Positions 5,121 through 7,818 of a stretch of 7,818 nucleotides of DNA are shown here, one piece after another. Origin of the DNA: Lachnospiraceae bacterium (GTDB taxonomy: Bacteria > Bacillota > Clostridia > Lachnospirales > Lachnospiraceae); assembly GCA_021199395.1 (NCBI GenBank), contig JAJQIE010000283.1:1-7818 (forward strand), written 5' to 3'. The position numbers were made by a program, and so were the translations under genes. The notes below the pieces were generated by a model that saw only the letters and a list, made by a program, of their open reading frames with translations, had not been told where the DNA came from and searched no databases. Positions within the stretch are counted from its first letter, which is position 1. Each line of letters starts with the position of its first letter.

Positions 5121-7628
5121 TTATTCTTCCTCTTTCAGCTCATCTTCCAGTTTCTTCAGTGTCTCTTCTTCCGTCTTTGCAGAGGATTCCCGAACCTTTG
5201 TGATACTTGCGACCTTATCCTCACTGTCCGCTCCCAGATTCATCAGCTTTACGCCGCTCGCCACGCGCCCGACCACTGAAATATCCTCACATGGCATCTG
5301 GATAAGGATACCGGATGTACTGATCATCATAATCTCATTGTCGCGGTTTACCGCCTTAACGCCAACTACATTTCCGGTTTTTTCCGTAATCTTATAGCAT
5401 TTTACGCCTTTCCCGCCGCGGCTCTGCGCGGTAAATTCTCCCACCGCTGTCAGCTTGCCCAGTCCTTTTTCCGATGCAACCAGCAGATATTCTCCCTGTG
5501 AATCCAGCTGCATGCCGACGACCTCGTCACCGTCGGTCAGCGTCATACCGATCACACCCATGGAAGTGCGACCGGTGCTTCTGACATCCGTTTCATGGAA
5601 GCGGATACACTGCCCGTATTTTGTCACAAGAAGGATGTCCTTCTTATTATTTGTAAACTTCACCTCGATTAATTCATCATCCTCGCGGAGAGTAATGGCA
5701 GCAAGACCAGTTTTTCTCACGAATGCAAAATCAGTAATCGGCGTCTTTTTCACAATGCCGTTCTTCGTCGCCATAAACAGATAGCGATTCTCTTTGTATT
5801 CCCGAATCGGAATCAACGCAGTAATTTTTTCTTCAGGCTGAAGCTGCAGCAGATTGATGATTGCCGTACCACGCGCCGTCCGTCCCGCCTCCGGGATCTC
5901 ATACGCCTTCAGGCGATAAACACGCCCTTTATTCGTAAAGAACATCAGATAATGATGCGTCGTCGTCATCAGAAACTCTTCTATGTAATCATCCTCTATC
6001 GTCTGCATTCCTCTGATGCCGCGTCCTCCGCGGTTCTGGCTTTTGAAATTATCCGGCGTCATGCGTTTGATATAGCCAAGCTTTGTCATCGTAATCAGCA
6101 TATTTTCATCCGGAATCAGATCCTCGGCGGAAAATTCAGTCGCGTCAAATCCAATCGTTGTCTTTCTGTCGTCGCCGTATTTTTCAGAAATCAGAGAAAT
6201 TTCCGTCTTTATAACGCTAAGAAGCAGCTTTTCATCTCCGAGAATTGCCTTGTATTCCTTAATTTTCTCCATCAGCTCCTTATATTCCGCTTCCAGCTTT
6301 TCACGTTCCAGACCGGTCAGTGCACGCAGACGCATATCTACAATCGCCTGCGCCTGTGCGTCCGTCAGTCCGAACCGTTCCATCAATCCTGCTTTTGCCA
6401 GCTGCGTTGTCTGCGATCCGCGGATAATCTGAATCACTTCATCGATGTTATCCAGCGCAATCAGCAGACCCTGTAAAATATGGGCGCGCTCCTCCGCCTT
6501 ATTCAGCTCGTATTTTGTTCTTCTGGTAACGACCTTTTCCTGATGAAGCAGATAATACTGCAGCATCTCTTTGATGTTCATTACCTTTGGCTGATTGCCG
6601 TCCAGGGCCAGCATAATCACGCCAAACGTATCCTGCAGCTGCGTGTGCTTATAGAGCTGGTTCAGGATCACATTCGCGTTCACATCTCTGCGCAGCTCGA
6701 TATTGATCCTCATACCTTCGCGGTTCGACTCATCCGTAATCGCGGTAATCCCGTCAATACGCTTATCGCGCACCAGCTCAGCCATTTTCTCAATCAGACG
6801 CGCCTTATTTACCAGATACGGAAGCTCCGTCACGATAATGCGGCTCTTGCCATTGCTCATCGTCTCGATATTTGTGACCGCGCGAATACGGATCTTCCCC
6901 TTACCGGTCCGGTACGCTTCCTCAATGCCGCGCTTTCCGAGGATCTGGGCGCCGGTCGGAAAATCCGGTCCCTTTATGATATCCATAATCTCCTCAATCG
7001 ATGTATCCCGGCCTTCCTCTACGCGATTATCAATGATCTTCACAACAGCGGAAATAACCTCGCGCATATTGTGAGGAGGAATATTCGTCGCCATACCGAC
7101 CGCAATTCCGGTCGCTCCATTGACCAGAAGATTTGGAAAACGGGAAGGAAGCACGACAGGCTCGCGCTCCGTCTCATCGAAGTTCGGCACAAAATCCACG
7201 GTATCCTTATTGATATCCGCAAGCATTTCCATAGCGATCTTACTCAGCCTTGCCTCAGTATAACGCATTGCCGCAGCGCCGTCTCCGTCTACTGAGCCAA
7301 AGTTTCCATGGCCGTCCACCAGGGGATAATGAAAGGACCATTCCTGCGCCATATTTACCAGAGCGCCATAGATCGAGCTGTCCCCGTGCGGATGATATTT
7401 ACCCATCGTATCACCGACAATACGCGCGCACTTTCTATGCGGCTTGTCCGGCCCGTTATTCAACTCAATCATCGAATAGAGAACCCTGCGCTGCACCGGC
7501 TTTAAGCCGTCCCGCACATCCGGAAGCGCACGCGCCGCGATCACGCTCATCGCGTAATCAATATAAGACTCCTCCATCGTCTTTTTCAAATCTACTTCTT
7601 TAATCTGATCAAAAATATTGTCTTCCAC
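5121..7628 (-). CDS. gyrA: DNA gyrase subunit A
   Basis: The DNA-breaking subunit of gyrase (A2B2 with GyrB), which introduces negative supercoils using ATP. From the GTG start it has 835 residues. Seen (numbered from GTG): the winged-helix region with GRP-type core [12 protein letters not shown] near 37-48; [10 protein letters not shown] at 79-88, the quinolone-binding helix; [10 protein letters not shown] with the active-site Tyr123; the tower and coiled-coil gate to about 485; QNRGGRG at 531-537, the GyrA box that starts the C-terminal beta-pinwheel and supports GyrA over ParC; a second QSRGGKG at 735-741; and an acidic tail. I prefer the GTG because AAGGGAG lies 6 nt upstream and the product then begins EDNIFDQ, as clostridial GyrA proteins usually do. 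An in-frame ATG at 7658 adds 10 residues but lacks a ribosome site. gyrB is not in the window. The stop codon abuts the murT start. Confidence 0.97.
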   Translation of the reverse strand: MEDNIFDQIKEVDLKKTMEESYIDYAMSVIAARALPDVRDGLKPVQRRVLYSMIELNNGPDKPHRKCARIVGDTMGKYHPHGDSSIYGALVNMAQEWSFHYPLVDGHGNFGSVDGDGAAAMRYTEARLSKIAMEMLADINKDTVDFVPNFDETEREPVVLPSRFPNLLVNGATGIAVGMATNIPPHNMREVISAVVKIIDNRVEEGRDTSIEEIMDIIKGPDFPTGAQILGKRGIEEAYRTGKGKIRIRAVTNIETMSNGKSRIIVTELPYLVNKARLIEKMAELVRDKRIDGITAITDESNREGMRINIELRRDVNANVILNQLYKHTQLQDTFGVIMLALDGNQPKVMNIKEMLQYYLLHQEKVVTRRTKYELNKAEERAHILQGLLIALDNIDEVIQIIRGSQTTQLAKAGLMERFGLTDAQAQAIVDMRLRALTGLEREKLEAEYKELMEKIKEYKAILGDEKLLLSVIKTEISLISEKYGDDRKTTIGFDATEFSAEDLIPDENMLITMTKLGYIKRMTPDNFKSQNRGGRGIRGMQTIEDDYIEEFLMTTTHHYLMFFTNKGRVYRLKAYEIPEAGRTARGTAIINLLQLQPEEKITALIPIREYKENRYLFMATKNGIVKKTPITDFAFVRKTGLAAITLREDDELIEVKFTNNKKDILLVTKYGQCIRFHETDVRSTGRTSMGVIGMTLTDGDEVVGMQLDSQGEYLLVASEKGLGKLTAVGEFTAQSRGGKGVKCYKITEKTGNVVGVKAVNRDNEIMMISTSGILIQMPCEDISVVGRVASGVKLMNLGADSEDKVASITKVRESSAKTEEETLKKLEDELKEEE
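5128..5133 (-). promoter_or_regulatory. Ribosome binding site deciding the murT TTG start
   Basis: AGAGGA lies inside the last codons of gyrA, 7 nt before the TTG that begins murT. No ATG or GTG in frame downstream has a comparable site before the conserved N-terminal segment. The stop TAA and the TTG start are directly abutting, the usual geometry for translational coupling. The gyrA tail codons (Glu/Lys rich) thus double as the ribosome site. Confidence 0.6.
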
Positions 7629-7634
7629 GAGAAT

Positions 7635-7641
7635 CTCCCTT
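7635..7641 (-). promoter_or_regulatory. Ribosome binding site supporting a GTG start for gyrA
   Basis: AAGGGAG is read 6 nt before GTG (7628-7626), the best placed Shine-Dalgarno site near the gene start. The ATG at 7658 is preceded by AT-rich sequence (CTTAAATAA) with no purine-rich match. This moves the likely start 30 nt inward. Confidence 0.65.
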
Positions 7642-7693
7642 TTCTCTGACTCTTCCATTTATTTAAGAAATGATATTCATTTAAATTTTATTT

Positions 7694-7720
7694 AAAACAG
7701 CAGGCCACAGACCGCCTGCT
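7694..7720 (-). terminator. Terminator-like hairpin with a competing upstream hairpin in the gyrA leader
   Basis: In the gyrA direction, AGCAGGC (7720-7714) pairs with GCCTGCT (7705-7699), a 7-bp stem with an 8-nt loop, followed by GTTTT. It resembles a short intrinsic terminator placed about 66 nt upstream of the GTG start. The 5' arm can instead pair with GCCTGC at 7728-7723 across an AAA loop, so the two hairpins exclude each other. This could end transcription of an upstream gene, attenuate gyrA, or simply be part of a repeat. The U-tract is short, so termination is likely weak. Confidence 0.4.
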
Positions 7721-7818
7721 TTGCAGGCTATATGCCGCTTACGCGTCATATGTCTGAGGCTTTATGGGCGTTCCGCCCATCCCGAAATGAAAATACAGCC
7801 TTTAGCAGGTAAACCTGC
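7699..7818 (-). repeat. Cluster of short inverted repeats upstream of gyrA
   Basis: About 120 nt hold at least four perfect or near-perfect hairpins. In the gyrA direction they are: GCAGG-TTTA-CCTGC (7818-7805); ATGGGCG-GAA-CGCCCAT (7780-7764), enclosed by AGGCT (7801-7797) and AGCCT (7761-7757); ATATG-CGC-GTAA-GCG-CATAT (7751-7730) with one A/G mismatch; and the alternating GCCTGC/GCAGGC/GCCTGC arms ending at 7700. The GTAA loop is of the GNRA type only in this direction, and the mismatch reads A/G there, which mildly favours a function as minus-strand RNA. I see no convincing coding gene here, and no clear promoter with -35 and -10 boxes between it and gyrA. It may be a dispersed intergenic repeat, a structured RNA, or the 3' end region of an upstream gene. 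Confidence 0.5.

Noticed and set aside
6480..7295. Open reading frame of 271 codons on the plus strand
   Set aside because: It lies wholly antisense to gyrA, whose product is strongly conserved over this stretch. The plus-strand translation shows no recognisable domain and there is no ribosome site. It is a by-product of gyrA codon use.
5121..7628. Topoisomerase IV subunit ParC instead of GyrA
   Set aside because: The full-length pinwheel with QNRGGRG at its start, the 835-residue length and the overall sequence fit GyrA of Bacillota; ParC usually has a degenerate box and fewer blades.
7742..7780. A 13-codon minus-strand leader peptide (MGGTPIKPQTYDA) ahead of gyrA
   Set aside because: Tempting as an attenuator leader, but its ATG has no ribosome site, is buried in the 7-bp stem, and the codons show no run of one amino acid.
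7732..7812. Small plus-strand reading frame of 26 codons beginning MPLTRHMSEA
   Set aside because: It runs through the hairpin block, has only a weak GCAGG upstream, and the palindromic sequence explains its content. No support as a gene.

Overview
The window looks like chromosomal DNA of a Gram-positive anaerobe of the class Clostridia, most likely the family Lachnospiraceae. This rests on the style of the GyrA protein, on a MurT/GatD pair for D-isoglutamine formation in peptidoglycan, and on Shine-Dalgarno sites of the AGGAGG type. It is an inference from recognised protein families, not from a search. All seven genes I can support lie on the minus strand, so transcription runs from high to low coordinates. 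Core genes sampled by hand are about 50-65% GC, while one small inserted cassette is about 23-35% GC.

Layout in transcription order. Positions 7818-7629 are a leader upstream of gyrA, packed with short GC-rich hairpins, some of them mutually exclusive. Next comes gyrA (7628-5121, probably a GTG start). murT (5120-3552) begins with TTG on the base after the gyrA stop codon. Two small AT-rich genes follow: a DUF4258 protein (3539-3228) and a YgiT-type zinc-finger protein (3223-2996). They resemble a type II toxin-antitoxin pair in the toxin-first order. gatD (2908-2171) follows them. MurT and GatD are the two subunits of one enzyme, lipid II isoglutaminyl synthase, and their genes normally sit side by side. 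Here the toxin-antitoxin-like pair separates them, which is the most unusual arrangement in the window.

A 168-bp AT-rich gap (2170-2003) holds a near-consensus promoter (TTGACA, 17 bp, TAATAT) and a set of nested inverted repeats. This promoter drives a second unit: a GntR/HutC-type regulator with a UTRA ligand domain (2002-1274), then, 33 bp on, a BMP/PnrA-family substrate-binding protein of an ABC importer (1240-74). The ATPase and permease genes would be expected beyond position 1, past a perfect 8-bp stem-loop at 50-68. The binding protein has a signal peptide but no lipobox cysteine, which is unexpected for a Gram-positive binding protein.

Together the window joins a housekeeping unit (DNA topology plus peptidoglycan amidation, with an embedded toxin-antitoxin-like module) to a ligand-regulated uptake unit, probably for nucleosides or a related small molecule. 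The points most worth checking are the cassette inside the MurT/GatD operon, the gyrA leader with alternative pairings, and the structured leader of the gntR gene.
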